Positions 1-11,300 of a stretch of DNA of 64,000 nt are shown here, piece after piece. The stretch covers positions 154,133 through 218,132 of the forward strand of contig NMRA01000129.1 in assembly GCA_002633005.1 (NCBI GenBank), in the 5' to 3' direction. The position numbers and the translations under genes were made by a program. The notes under the pieces are model-generated. The model saw nothing but the letters and a program-made list of their open reading frames with translations, was not told where the DNA came from and made no database searches. How positions within the stretch are numbered: position 1 is the stretch's first letter; each line of letters starts with the position of its first letter. This stretch comes from Phoronis australis. Lineage: Eukaryota > Phoronida > Phoronidae.

Positions 1-1778
1 ATTAGAGCCCTAGATATTTTAGATGTCCAGCAATTTAAATGTCATCAATATTCAACACCATCACCCATCAAACTTACACAAGTACATCCAGCATCGCCCC
101 TGTTGACTTTCCATGATAAGTACTGTATGTTGAGTGGTCTTGAACTTTGTTGATTGGGTTTCATAAAAGCATATTTTTATTAGATTAAACACTAGCGACA
201 GCCGTACAGAATCCCGGCTTGTAATGCAAATGGAAATGTGCTGGTCTTGCTCTTGTCTGCCATTGAAATTTGTTTGCCTTACACAGTGGTCTCGAGATTT
301 TTTGATCAAAGTATGTCTTTGACTTGTTGGTCATGCCCGGGTCGTAGGCTGTAAAATAATTTTGATGGTGTGTGTGAATTGTTGGGAATGAATTCCTTGT
401 AATGTGAAAATTTGTGACAAAACTTGCCTGAAGTTCTGTTATATTTTGAGAATTCTTTTACAAAATACGGAGGTATGAAGATTTAGATAAGCCAAGTTGG
501 CTGTAAGCGGCATGTAGGGTTAACAGACGGGTGGTGGTTCTTTTTTCTTAAACTGTAAAATAATTATGTAATTGCTCTTTACCACTGACAAATATTATGT
601 CTCTCATGTGACAAAGGGAAGGTTGAAGTGACTTGCATGCAAAAAAGCTGTGACAATTGGGATTTATGTTTGATATTTTGAAAAAAAAATTAGATGTGAC
701 TAATTTTGGCTTGCCATTCAATATGAATCCGTTGTATGCACTGGCTGCTATAACTTGTTACATCTAGGGTCAGGACATGTGAATCCTATTCCACTAAAAA
801 CAAACACTTCTGCTTGATATTTAACGGCATATGCGAGACTATGGGTTTTGCAAAAAAATTTAAAGTGGCATTCTCGACCAAAAAAATAATTAGATGAAAT
901 GAGTTGCAGCGTGGAAACGAACCTATTAACTTTAGCAGCCAAATGCTCTGCCGCTGAGCAAAATCCCTCGCATTAAATAGCAGAGTATCTTGGGGGCGTT
1001 TTCTCTTTGGTAAAGACTAGCCAAAATTTCAGCGAACGTCTGCCAGGCAATGACGAGAATTGGCAGTTTGTTATGAAATCACAAAAATAACGGATTTTGT
1101 TATTCTATAACCCTGGTCTTACCTAATAACTTCAAGAAGTTCATCCGATCCTACTATAGTCTCAAAAATCCATTTCATTTTTCAGATGTTAAACCAGTAA
1201 TATTCTTAAAGACAAATAGTGAAACCAGTCCCTGTGTGATCATACTTTTTGTCTCTGGTGAAAACACATATTTTATGGAAATTATTAGAGAAATTGCCAT
1301 ATGTGCCAGAATTCGTCCAAAACAAGTCCCTTGTCTGGCCTTAATTCAATTTTTTTCCAATAGGTACACATGGGCCTGGTTTATAATTCTTTTCATCAGA
1401 TTGTTCGATTTCCAACACTATGAATGTGCAAGATAAAAATTAACGAGAGCTTTGTTACAGATACAACAATGTTTATTTGTGCTTATTTATTTAAGGGTCA
1501 GCACCAAACTTTCATAATAATGACATACCGTAAGATCTCGCCATTTGATAGCAAATATTACCTTTTTCATTTTTCAAGAGGAAACACCGTTAATGCCCAC
1601 AATTTTTCAAAATATTGACTGGTGATAGCTAATGGTACCGAACTTGATGGAAACGTTTTAATTTGATAATACATTTTTTATGGAGAAAAGGCGAAATAAG
1701 ATTTTACTTTTATGCCGTATTCCGTCCTGAATTGTTTACCAAACTTTCTGTGCTGATTCGCCTGTGATTCTGTTGTAG
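1..1778 (+). other. Upstream sequence, probably intron of the gene ending at 1889
   Basis: No firm exon. Frame 1 is open for 50 codons from the window edge to TGA at 151-153, with a Ser/Pro stretch (STPSPIKLTQV) that might be exon remnant, but there is no good donor. 395-735 is one copy of a duplicated segment. The remainder is featureless. Confidence 0.35.
395..735 (+). repeat. Diverged duplicate, copy 1
   Basis: Shares order and sequence with 5085-5432: TGTGACAAA blocks, AGCCAAG, GTGGTGGTTCTTTTTT, ACAAATATT, GTGTCTC-like, AAAAAAGCTGTGACAATT and TGGCTTG...GAATCC. It is clearly homologous with many changes. No TIR or poly-A end is seen, so a segmental duplication is as likely as a transposon. 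Confidence 0.65.
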
Positions 1779-1889
1779 GAGTCGCCTGCCTCATCTGTAC
1801 CTAGTACCCCAAATTTACCTCGACACGCCCCTCAGTTCCCGCAGTACGCCACCATTGGACACAGTGGAATCAAGAAATACGGACTGTGA
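1779..1889 (+). CDS. Candidate terminal exon of an unidentified plus-strand gene
   Basis: A good acceptor (CTGTGATTCTGTTGTAG) is followed by 37 phase-0 codons ending in TGA. The peptide ends in QYATIGHSGIKKYGL and begins Ser/Pro-rich (SPASSVPSTPNLPR), which looks like a cytoplasmic tail. The exon is markedly richer in GC than its flanks. A second frame is also open to beyond 1930, so the frame is not certain. The rest of the gene must lie upstream of the window or in unrecognised exons. I do not recognise the protein. Confidence 0.5.
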   Translation, partial: ESPASSVPSTPNLPRHAPQFPQYATIGHSGIKKYGL

Positions 1890-4163
1890 GACGTATGTAC
1901 ATGTATCACTCTGGCTGTTAATGTATAGTGTCTAATAGTTGTCGTAAAAAGTTCCGTGCTCAAAGGGTCTTAAGGTTCTGCAGGACCTTGCTGACAATTC
2001 TGCTTTTAGCCAAATGTCTACATATACAAAACTGTAGAAATTGTAAGGGTATATGTTTTCTGAGTAGATAGCATGTAGACTTTTATTGTTAACTATACCA
2101 GTCTGTCATTAGTTGGGCCATGTTACCACGTCGTCGTTTAGTAAGATTAGTTAAATGGATGTACATTTTTGGCAAAACAATGGTGTTAATGAAATGATCA
2201 AATCGTTCAAGGTGAACAGTGGAACAGATCCTAACAGCGTTTTGGAGAACAGTGCGTAAAGCATAGTATCTGAAATTTCAGTTGAATCCAATATGGACAT
2301 TTTTCTTTGGTCCGACAAAACTTAATTCTGGTTGCAGTTGTAACGAAATTGTGAAGAGCATTGAAGACAGCGTGTCGGACTGGACTATTTTACGTGGAGG
2401 CAGATTCATTTCAAATGTAGAAATCCAGAGGGAGAAACACCCTTGTTTTTTTGTTTTTTTTTTTCGTGAAAAGGGTTTTCAATAGTTTTTTTTAGGTCAG
2501 TCGTAATGTTTATTGCAACTAGTTCTAAATGTCACCTGACTGGTAATAGACACGATTCTCTAGTATCAGTTACATTAAGAAGACCATCAGCCCAATTCAA
2601 ATCAGCTGACATTGCTCCCTAGACTCCAATTGACTTGTTTATACTTATCTCGCTTGTTTCCAGAGATCAATTGTGCGTAAATATCAACTCCATTGTGAGT
2701 TCACCCAAATGTTGCTAATGAGGTTGGTTCTGTTGATTTCTTCATCCACTGTGGGTTTGACGTAGATTCCGTGACTACGTGTATTAAGTAATTGGAAAAA
2801 ATGGTTGTTGTATTACCGGTATGTAATTTTACTAAATATAGTTTTTGTCAAAAAGAGACTGCCAAAGGGTGTAGCGAACTGGAGTTGGAGCCCACCCCTG
2901 CATCTGACGGCCAATTACATTTTCGGCAAAAATTCTTCTAATTCTTTAAGGTTATGTAGGACCCTAGAAATATTTCAATTCTGGCCAACTTCAGAACATC
3001 ATTTTTTCACTTTTGCCAGAGGGACAATCAAAAAATAGGACATGTGTGACTTGTCAAAAAGCTAAAGTTGCATAAAACAAAAATGAAATGATAACTTAGA
3101 AAACTAGTAACGTTTTTCGATTTTATCTCGATCATTAATATCTTACGACAATTAGTCATGTAGTTAATCCTGTTGTTTTGCAAAGAATGCGCCTTTCTTT
3201 TTTTGCAAAATTTTATTGAAAAGCACAGTCACGTGACCTTGTTAATGGCAAACTGGTATAAAAGTGGACTGACTAAATATGCGGACTAGTCAGTAAGGTC
3301 CTACGTGACATGAACTTGAACCCGCACAGAATAAATCATTTTTGTATTAAGCTTAACTAACTCTGGTCTCTACCCGACTAATTTTGAGACTTGCGCTCGT
3401 CAACTAAAAAATGCCGAGGTCTTGTGTTTTTGAAAAGCTGCCCGAGGGCACATAAGCAAGATTCCAAACGCCATGATTTGTTAAGCGATAAGCAAAAAAA
3501 ATAAAAGTCGAATCCCATATTATTTTTGTTCGTCAGTGGTGGATTTTTTTTTTTTTTTTTTGAGAAAATAATCTACTTATGCTAAATCTCGCCCCACCAA
3601 CACGATTTTCAAAAACATAATAAAAAATAAGTAGTGTTTTTGTCTAGTATGAGATTTTGAAAAGAGAAAATTTTTTGTTTGTTATGATAAGTATAGTTTG
3701 GTAGCAGCCCTTTGTTGACGCAAACTTTTTGGTTGAAAGCACGACAGTCACTGTACTTATTGTTAGACAGCTTATGCCTGTAATCCTTATACAATCTATC
3801 AGTTGTGAACCAAATCCCCACTAGACATAATGGCAAACAAGTTAAAATAGTTGCTACCTTTTGAGACCACATGTTTCATACTCTGGCACTTGGTAAAATG
3901 AGCGTGATGGAAACAAAATAAACGGTGAAGTAAACAGTGACATTAGGTAGAAGGGCATACAAGCAGAGAGTGTGAATGCAACACACACTAGGAAGCCCAC
4001 AAGCCTAACAGAACATAGCCAACGTAGCCACTGTTCTGTAAACACCTTTGAGCTGCTCATTCAGCATTATACCTTTTTCATGAGTGATCGTTAGAGACTA
4101 CAAAATCAACTGACACGTGTCATTTTCTACATAGAGAATAGTGGTATTGTCTTTTTTCCTTCT
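1890..4163. other. Non-coding stretch with a TATA/AATAAA pair
   Basis: 3' flank of the candidate exon. The only ordered signal is at about 3253-3340 (possible LTR piece, listed separately). No supported ORF. Confidence 0.4.
3225..3405 (+). mobile_element. Possible solo LTR fragment
   Basis: CACGTGAC, then a strong TATA box (GGTATAAAAG at about 3255), an AATAAA at 3330-3335, and the string CTCTGGTCTCTACCCGAC about 30 bp on. The tight TATA-to-AATAAA spacing with no ORF between them is typical of the U3-R part of a retrotransposon LTR. I could not define TG/CA ends or a target duplication. Confidence 0.3.
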
Positions 4164-4545
4164 GGGATTTTCTGTAGATAAGCCCGTGGGCTTGTATTGG
4201 GAAAATGAAAATTTTCAGGTGTGTCAGTAACACAAATAAACGCCCGGGCGTTTATTCGGAAAGGTGAGGTGTGTAAACGGAAAGTCGTAACCTCGGCTGG
4301 TATGGAAATATCAGCGATTTTTTTGCATAAAACTGCTTTTTAATTTCTATGTTAATAAATGCATTGTTCACCAATAAATACTCCACAAAACTGATTTTGT
4401 GGCTAAAAGTTGACGCTTAGTGGGCTTTTAAGAGGAAATTTTCCGAATAAACGCCCCACTATCTGGACACTTGACACAAGAACTTGTAATACCAAATAAT
4501 CGCCCATGGGCATTTCATTGAGTGGGTTTATCTACGGAAAACCCC
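4164..4545 (+). mobile_element. MITE-like element, GTAGATAAGCCC family, copy 1
   Basis: Terminal inverted repeats pair ATTTTCTGTAGATAAGCCC at the left with the complement of GTTTATCTACGGAAAAC at the right. Inside are palindromic AAACGCCCGGGCGTTTATT and further CGCCC/GGGCG blocks. There is no coding capacity. The same element lies at 62082-62496. Confidence 0.75.
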
Positions 4546-5004
4546 GGCAATTATTTTCAGGACATGTTGGTGGGAAAATGATCTTGAATGAACTCGCTGT
4601 ATGCCAGAAGATAGGGGATTATGTAGAGAGTGCGAGCGAGTATATATATGCTGTCAATCAAAATGTACAATTGTGACATTCAACTAAGTTTATTATGATT
4701 AAGAAATGTGTGATTTTGCATTGTGTTTCTTCCAGCACACACTAAAAAATATAACACATGTTGGCTACCAATCAAGGGAACGGTCAGTGCTTACCTGTCC
4801 GAAAAGTCTGGTACCCTCCCCCCTCTCATTTTACCTGGGTAATCCACATTCGTTATTGCCTCGTTCACTAATGCCAGTTCTGTTTGTTGCAGGTCCAGCT
4901 TGTTTGCTTTCTTATTCAGTACGTATACTGAAGTGCATGGTGCTTTGAAGGGTGCATTTACAGTAGTATTCAGCACACGTCGTTGGCATCCATTTATTGC
5001 CCAG

Positions 5005-5108
5005 GTGATTCAGATCCGCATTCAAGTCAGTTCCCGAACTCGGACCTCAAGTCAAATGCAAACTCCAGTGCATATATTTCAGAGAATGGGTTTCTTGTGA
5101 CATGTTGA
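5005..5108 (+). CDS. Second candidate terminal exon (weak)
   Basis: After CATTTATTGCCCAG a phase-1 frame reads DSDPHSSQFPNSDLK and ends in AYISENGFLVTC before TGA at 5106-5108. The composition (Ser, Asn, Asp) suits a disordered tail. The sequence from just before the stop onward is a diverged duplicate of 395-735, where ATTGTTGGGAATGAATTCC aligns with the exon end and would read IVGNEFLVM before a stop. This could be an alternative last exon of the gene ending at 1889, or the end of another gene. The other two frames are open for part of the distance, so confidence is low. Confidence 0.3.
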
Positions 5109-5432
5109 CATTATGTGACAAATTTTGCTTGCGGGAAATTCTGTGACAATTTTGATAATCCTACCATACGTGTATTGTAATCTGCTGAGCCAAGTAGGAT
5201 GCTAGTATTTTGTTGAGTTTATAGTCTGCAGCATCAAGTGGTGGTTCTTTTTTTCACAAAGTGTAATGTTATGGAATTCATCATTTTCACTAACAAATAT
5301 TGTGTCTCGCGTACATGACAAAACATGCAAAAATCACCAAAAAAGCTGTGACAATTGAGATTTCCATGTGACGTTTTGAAAATGTTGAGATGTTACAAAT
5401 TGTGGCTTGTCTTTAAACAGGAATCCATTCTC
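5085..5432 (+). repeat. Diverged duplicate, copy 2
   Basis: Partner of 395-735, in the same orientation. It begins at the stop codon region of the weak terminal exon at 5005-5108, which suggests that a 3' UTR was duplicated. Confidence 0.65.
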
Positions 5433-5435
5433 TGA

Positions 5436-6490
5436 TGTTCTCTATTCACTTTAAGCAAGTGTTAAATTGATTTCAAGGGATTTCATTTATTTCTCCGCTG
5501 CTGTTTTTCAAATGCAGTATGGGACGGTTGTTAACTCTAAACATCCAGTGACATAAATGCATTGACTTTCAGTGTATCTTTATTAGAAAGATTCACGAGT
5601 TATGCGCCACCCAATCATGCTAAAGTTTCATAGATCCTAGAAACTCCGCAAGATATAGTCACCCAATACAAGCGAAGCAGGTGACTGCACGAGCTTTACT
5701 CAATGAATTCTTCTGTGCATGGAGTTCATACCATGGAGTGATGTCGGCGGATGTTCAAGAGCCAACAACCGTCGCACAGTGCATTTGACAAACGGCTCTC
5801 GGCACTGTTAGCGAGTAAGTTTTGCCATTGATGAAATCTCACAAGTTGGTTGTTGCAGTAGTATTTCAAAGTGTTTTCATTCGGAGTGGAGATTTCAGTG
5901 AGAGTAGTGTTTTTAGATTGAACACTGAATGTTCAAGCCCCCATTTCCTGTCTTATGTTGTTCGTACATCATCCTCAAATCATGATCGTCGACTTACGCA
6001 GAGTTACACAGATGTAAGAATCTCGCGAAGGAAGTCAGTGTAGCAACGTGCTTCGCTTGCAATGCTCGACAACATGTCGGAAAGTCTTGCGTTTATGTGA
6101 GGTTCTCGCGTCTACGAAACGCATGCCTGGTGACTTAATTTTCGTGGTCAATTTGACTTTGTTGATAGCTTTATGTTTTTTGTGCCCACTTTCATGTATT
6201 GATTCTGTTGTCTCTCTCATCACAAGAGGGAGCTTTAGTCACATTTATACGCACATATTTATGCTAATTACTTTTCAAATGATGTGATCAGGTTCCTTTA
6301 TTTTCGCTATTGGATCAGTCTTACGAGATCACTTTATGGAATTCGCCTGTGTTGTCAGGTAGCATGCTTAGTTCATCTCACATCATAAACACATTTTGAG
6401 TAGTTTAGGGATAACTCATAAATGAGTTGCTCCATCCGTGAGCACTGCTCCATCCGTGAGCACTGCCACTTCATGTAAAAAATCTATAAT
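5436..6490. other. Non-coding stretch
   Basis: Nothing coding is supported. The half-palindrome GTTCTCGCGTCTACG near 6102 resembles the foldback family at 33829 and 39754. A direct repeat CTCCATCCGTGAGCACTG occurs twice at about 6430-6466. Confidence 0.35.
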
Positions 6491-6491
6491 A

Positions 6492-6615
6492 CCTCCGGTT
6501 TTGGGCAATAGTCTGGTATAATGTGTCGCATTTTGAGAACCAGCTGATGCCCGTTATTGAATGGAGAAAAATGGTTCTCAAAATGCGGCACGTTATTTCA
6601 GGCTATTACCCGGTT
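6492..6615. repeat. Small foldback element
   Basis: About 50-bp inverted arms around a 20-bp centre: TCGCATTTTGAGAACCA pairs with TGGTTCTCAAAATGCGGC, and the pairing extends outward to CGGTTTTGGGCAATAG / CTATTACCCGG. Confidence 0.75.
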
Positions 6616-6674
6616 TCGTGTTACAGTGGGGAAAGGGGTGTGCCTGTGAACAGCGAAACAGTTTTTGTTATAGA

Positions 6675-7026
6675 TTTAAAAGGATACTAAACCCCGTTTT
6701 TGGTGATTTCAACCAGTCCTAATGCACCATTGGCGTCTTTAGTTGAGTCAGGATTCAACTAGAACACTTACTCTCTTCATCGCATTGGATATTATGGTTC
6801 TTGGCACACATAAATGGTCTCTCTTCACACTTGTCGTTTAACTTGCTTAAAGCGAAGGCACCGTTTGCTGGTTAAGGAGACTTTGTGAAGAGTTTTTTCA
6901 AATCCACTCCGAAGTTTTGCGGATTGACGTGCCTTACAGTGCAGGGTTTTGTTTTGGAGAGCTGGGTGGTAAAAAGATTAGTAATATCTGATAATAAGCC
7001 AAAACTATGTTTAGTATCCTTTTAAA
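6675..7026. mobile_element. MITE, GGATACTAAACCC family, copy 1
   Basis: The left terminus TTTAAAAGGATACTAAAC is repeated inverted at the right (GTTTAGTATCCTTTTAAA). The next bases CCGTTTTTGGTGATTTCAACC match the ends of the copies at 24.3 and 48.7 kb in complement. No ORF. Confidence 0.8.
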
Positions 7027-8639
7027 CATTTCACTTTCAGAAAGTCATGGTGTCTGGTCATGTGACTGGAATGCTCGCTTCCCTCTTATGGAAGATGACA
7101 TAGCTGTGCTTTTGGGGAAAATCTCTCCTAATAGGATAGACAACCATTGTCAGTATCCTGGTGTCATGAATACGCTTCTTCTCAGGAGCTGCAACTCTGT
7201 TCTTAGGAATACAAATTGTTGACAGTTCCCTGTTGTAGTGTACAGATTTGATACATAGTGTCTAGCATGGGATAGACATGCACAAGGTTCTACCTGACAT
7301 GTCAACATTGAAATGAAAATTTGTTAATAAGAAGAAAAGAATTGAGTTCATAATAACTGTATTTTGGTTAATGAGAAAAAAACTACCAGTATATTTCGTA
7401 AGAAAATAATTGCGTTTAAGAGAAAAGAACTCCGCTAATGAAATCGGCCATAAAGGTCTACCTTGTCTGTATGACATTGCTTTTCTGGCAAAAGTGTCAC
7501 CCTCTTTAGTAGAAATACCACGTTATGCAGCCAGGTGGCAGCACCAGTCATCTCCCAGGTGACCAATCCAAGATGTCTTGCAAAAGCCATTGTTGTAGTT
7601 TTGCAATAGGTTGATACAGCAATGTATCCTGATTCCTTGTCATGACATGTGAAACTGCTTATTTCCTTATTTTCATCCCTAATACTAATAATATCTACTC
7701 AAGGCTCAAACCAGATGCAATTTCCTGTTGCAATATTACCTGGTAATATTCTAAATGAGTTTTGTCCACTGTTAATTGAAGTTTCCAGTGCACTTTTGTT
7801 GTTGAAAGTGATAAAGCCAAATCTATTTTGTAACACTTGTGTTAAACAGTCTGCTCTTTTGGAGTTGACTGATCGGTTTTATGTGGTACTCTACTCTCTT
7901 GGTATTATTCTCACTGGTATCCTGATTTGTTGCTGAGTATTAGGATAGGTTACATTGTCCCAAACAATAAGCTATTCTGACTGGAGTGCAGTTCAGCTGG
8001 ACACCTTGAAGTACAGGTTGTAGTCACGTTATTGAAGAATTGAATGGTGGGTCAACATTTGGTGTTTGGATTCTGACAAGAAATAGTGTATGGTTAGGTA
8101 TGACAAGGTTGTGAGAACCCCCCGAGATATAGTTAAAATTTTCAAACCGAACATTCTTGTCTAAAAACTAGGTTGACTACTATCAGCATATAATAAATGC
8201 TGGTGAGCTTTTATTTGTAATGAACCAAGTAGTTCGTGGGGGGTCCTGGTTGTTGTGTTTCATTTCTAAAGCAGTGTTGATTCCACGTTTTCTGTATGCT
8301 ATTGTTGCACGTCGGCTAACCTGTGGAATAAAATGTGTTGGACATCTTTCTGTTGAAGTGATAATTGAAATTGGATAGATTGCTATTACACATACAGTGT
8401 GGTTTGTGTTTTTTGATGGCTTTTAGAAACTGAAACTGCAGGCTGGCGTTCTGTCTTTGAATTCAGTCTGGGGTTTTAGTTCTCTCAAGTCCCCTAAACT
8501 TTGAAGAGTTTTAAATTGACTTTCATGCCACTAAAGTTATAGAATGTCTATGATGTCACACCAAGAGCTGTTTGAGTTTGCCCGAAAGTAGGCCCACGTG
8601 GGCGAAAATTCCCTGGGCTCGGTTAATGAACCTCCGTGG
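7027..8639. other. Non-coding stretch
   Basis: Only short chance ORFs. GCAGCCAGGTGGCAGCAC near 7528 loosely resembles a CTCF core. Confidence 0.35.
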
Positions 8640-8760
8640 AGGCGGTATGGCGTGTTGTGTAGGTGTCTGCTTTTCTTTACTCGGGGTTGTGGATTCAAGT
8701 CCCACTGGTTCACACTGCTAAACCCTTGAACCAGGTTTCTAGCTCCTCTGCTCGGTTTAA
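8640..8760 (+). mobile_element. tRNA-derived SINE-like element
   Basis: 8640-8706 looks like the 3' two thirds of a tRNA: A-box-like TGGCGTGTTGTGTAGG, then GTCTGCTTTTC...ACTCGGGG, and a T-arm/B-box GTGG-ATTCAAG-TCCCAC at 8689-8705 with A/B spacing of about 40 bp. The acceptor stem does not close, so it is not a working tRNA. It fits the head of a SINE; the tail end is unclear. Confidence 0.45.
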
Positions 8761-10189
8761 GTAGATATTAATAAAGCATAAAATGGTTTCAGGTGATTAG
8801 TGCAATGGGCCCGCATGCGCTGCCTGCGTACATCTGGTACAACGTGTGTCGGACTGCTTGCAATTTTTTTAATGAATCTCACCGTGGCAGTGCTTAGTCT
8901 CGGTATGTTCTCGAAATTTTTATTTGGCTAAAACTGAGTGGGAAACGAACAACGTCGTAGATCTTCTAGTTTATTGTCTCCCCCGCGATCTGGAATGTAT
9001 CGGCACGCGTCTTTCCGTCCGTGTTTTTGTGCTGAAAATAATACTTGGCATCTGTGCACACGTCGCCACTACATTTCTCGTTTGATTTCGACCAAACTTT
9101 CCGAAGCGCAACTTTAAGAAGTGCCGTAAGAGCGCATAGCGTCGGCGGTGCCTCATTAATGTCACGCCACGACCGTAATTCTTACTTGACTCTGAAATAT
9201 GGAACAAAACGTCAGAGTGGGAAACGACAGTCTGGCTGAATAACCTTGTGCACAGCGTCACACTCGAACTATATGTTACGTCGCTTTTCTGTGTGTCCCA
9301 AGCCTGTTAGCTTCGACAAAATGTTCTGAAAAGAAGGGCATGGACATTCTAAGAGGGCGTTTTTGCGACATGGAGAGTTCTCGGGCTGTAAGCTGGGTTG
9401 TATTAAATAACCGTATGCTGCTTGAGAAAACGCGTTCAATTATTTTTAACAAATATAGGGAATATCACTTACAATATATGCGAGTGCCTAACAACAAAAA
9501 AGCCAGTTGTTGGACCTATCGTAGACTAAATGTAGTTAATCCTTGGATGTACCTTCCAAATTTCCGCTACTTCATATAAATGCCAACTTTAAGCTTTTAA
9601 ATATGCATTTCGTCCTGTTTACTCTTTTACAACTGGTCTCGTGATATTCTGCTTCAACGGTGACTGGTTTTCTATTTCTGTATAAACGCATGTCAAAGGC
9701 AATGCGCCGATTGTTTCGATGTTGTTGATGACGGAACCCCATCTTGGTAAGGAAAATTATGAAACCGGCGATTTCATGAGAGTGATCGCCTAATTCGATT
9801 TTTGATTTCTGGACAGATAAAAGGGAGAAATAATTATAGCGCACGACTAGGTGTTGTATGAAAGACTGAGTATCACTGAGCGGATAGACTTCAGGAACTA
9901 GCCTTTGTTGCTTTTATTAGTGTTCGCTCTCTGAGACGGGAGAAAATGAAGCGGGGAACTAACAGTGAGTTAGCATTTAGTTTAATTAATTAAAAGTCTC
10001 CTATGGAAAAGTTGATTATCGCACTTTAAAAATACCTCAATCTCATTGTAATTGAACATGACATGTGCAAAAGCCACATCTTATTAATAAGTCATGAACG
10101 GTATGATTATTTACTTCGTAAGCCAACAGTGACGTGAATTATCTTAATTAGTCATGTCAGGGACCGGTGACTAATTTTTTTACTCGAAA
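8761..10189. other. Non-coding stretch
   Basis: No supported gene or repeat. An overlapping pair of about 60-95 codon ORFs near 9.0-9.3 kb on both strands shows no family resemblance. Confidence 0.35.
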
Positions 10190-10507
10190 TGGAACTCGAA
10201 ATTTTATTTGATATTTTCTACTCTACTTTTGTGCGAACTCAAGATAAGTGTTTATTATTCTGTGCTCGAGTAAATAATGAATTACGTTCATAATTTTTAG
10301 TCCTTGTTTGCAATTGATAAACCCAACACTAAGGCTAAAATTTCGCGTTTAACTCGAAATTTCGAGTTTTTATTCGAGTTTGTCATCAAGTACAAACTTG
10401 GACTAGAAACCCATATGTATAAACTATAATGTACTCGAGCACAGTCTAGTAATAACCTATCTTGAGTTCGCACAAACGTAGCGGAGAAATTGCCAAAAAT
10501 CAAGTTC
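10190..10507. repeat. Inverted-repeat element with about 60-bp arms
   Basis: GTGCGAACTCAAGATAAGTG and GTGCTCGAGTA at the left pair with TACTCGAGCAC and CTATCTTGAGTTCGCAC at the right. The centre holds TCGAAATTTCGAG palindromes. The second half recurs at 11301-11510 because of the assembly duplication. Confidence 0.7.
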
Positions 10508-11299
10508 GTTTCTGGTACAAAGATTAGGCCCAGGTGGGATTATTTTATGTCTTCCGTATTTAACCACATGCGGTATTTTCAAACGAAAAAAGGATGTCAT
10601 TGTCTTAAAGTATCTGTCCTCTAAAGTAATGCTAAGCGCTGCTTCTGTTGTTATTAATTGGACGTCATTTCATTTGCTACCTTTTATCTTAAGTTGTCTC
10701 TGAGCCGAATTATTCGTGAGCGGATGAGACGTTCTTTGACCGTCTTGGTGAGGCGAGTCGTGGACGAGACGGTGTCGCCGCCTGGTGACTGACAATATAG
10801 TCGCAAATCCTACTGTTTGTTACACGTTCATGTACGTTTCAGCTAAGGTTGTCAAGTTCTCTCTGATGGCGCAAAGCTTGAGTTATGTTTTTCACACCAA
10901 GCTACGTTCTGGCCGCATCGCATTTTACTTTCCGCAATAATTTGTTTTCAAAAAAACAGTCAAAGATGAACTCGCGTGCATCATTTTAATATACGGTACT
11001 ATAAGTCATGGGTTTCCGTCAAATTATATCGAGCAATACGCTGCAGCGGCAGGAAAAGCGCCCGCAGTACGAGTAACTTTCGTATAGACAGTGGTGATGC
11101 GTATAGAGGTCGACTACCAATGAAGAAGAGCCGGACGTGTTCAGAAACGGCAAATCCCAGCAGAAAAGTGAAGCCTGGCTTTATTGAATCAAACGTAAGT
11201 TTTAATTCACATCGGAAATAAAAAAAATCAAAGCAAAAGTATTAACTCCAAATACAGTGACATCGCTGTATTACAAGCCTCCTTCAATCGATTTCAGTT
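10309..11299 (+). repeat. Duplicated 991-bp block, first copy (probable unmerged haplotype overlap)
   Basis: Starts TGCAATTGATAAACCC and ends CGATTTCAGTT just before a single N at 11300. The next 990 bases repeat it with scattered SNPs and small indels. This is what results when overlapping contig ends from two haplotypes are joined without merging. Confidence 0.85.
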
Positions 11300-11300
11300 N

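Noticed and set aside
4791-4976. Possible minus-strand exon ending at a GTAAG donor
   Set aside because: The donor is good, but there is no credible acceptor or partner exon, and plus-strand signals overlap it.
8640-8706. Functional tRNA gene
   Set aside because: The acceptor stem does not pair and no clean anticodon arm is formed.
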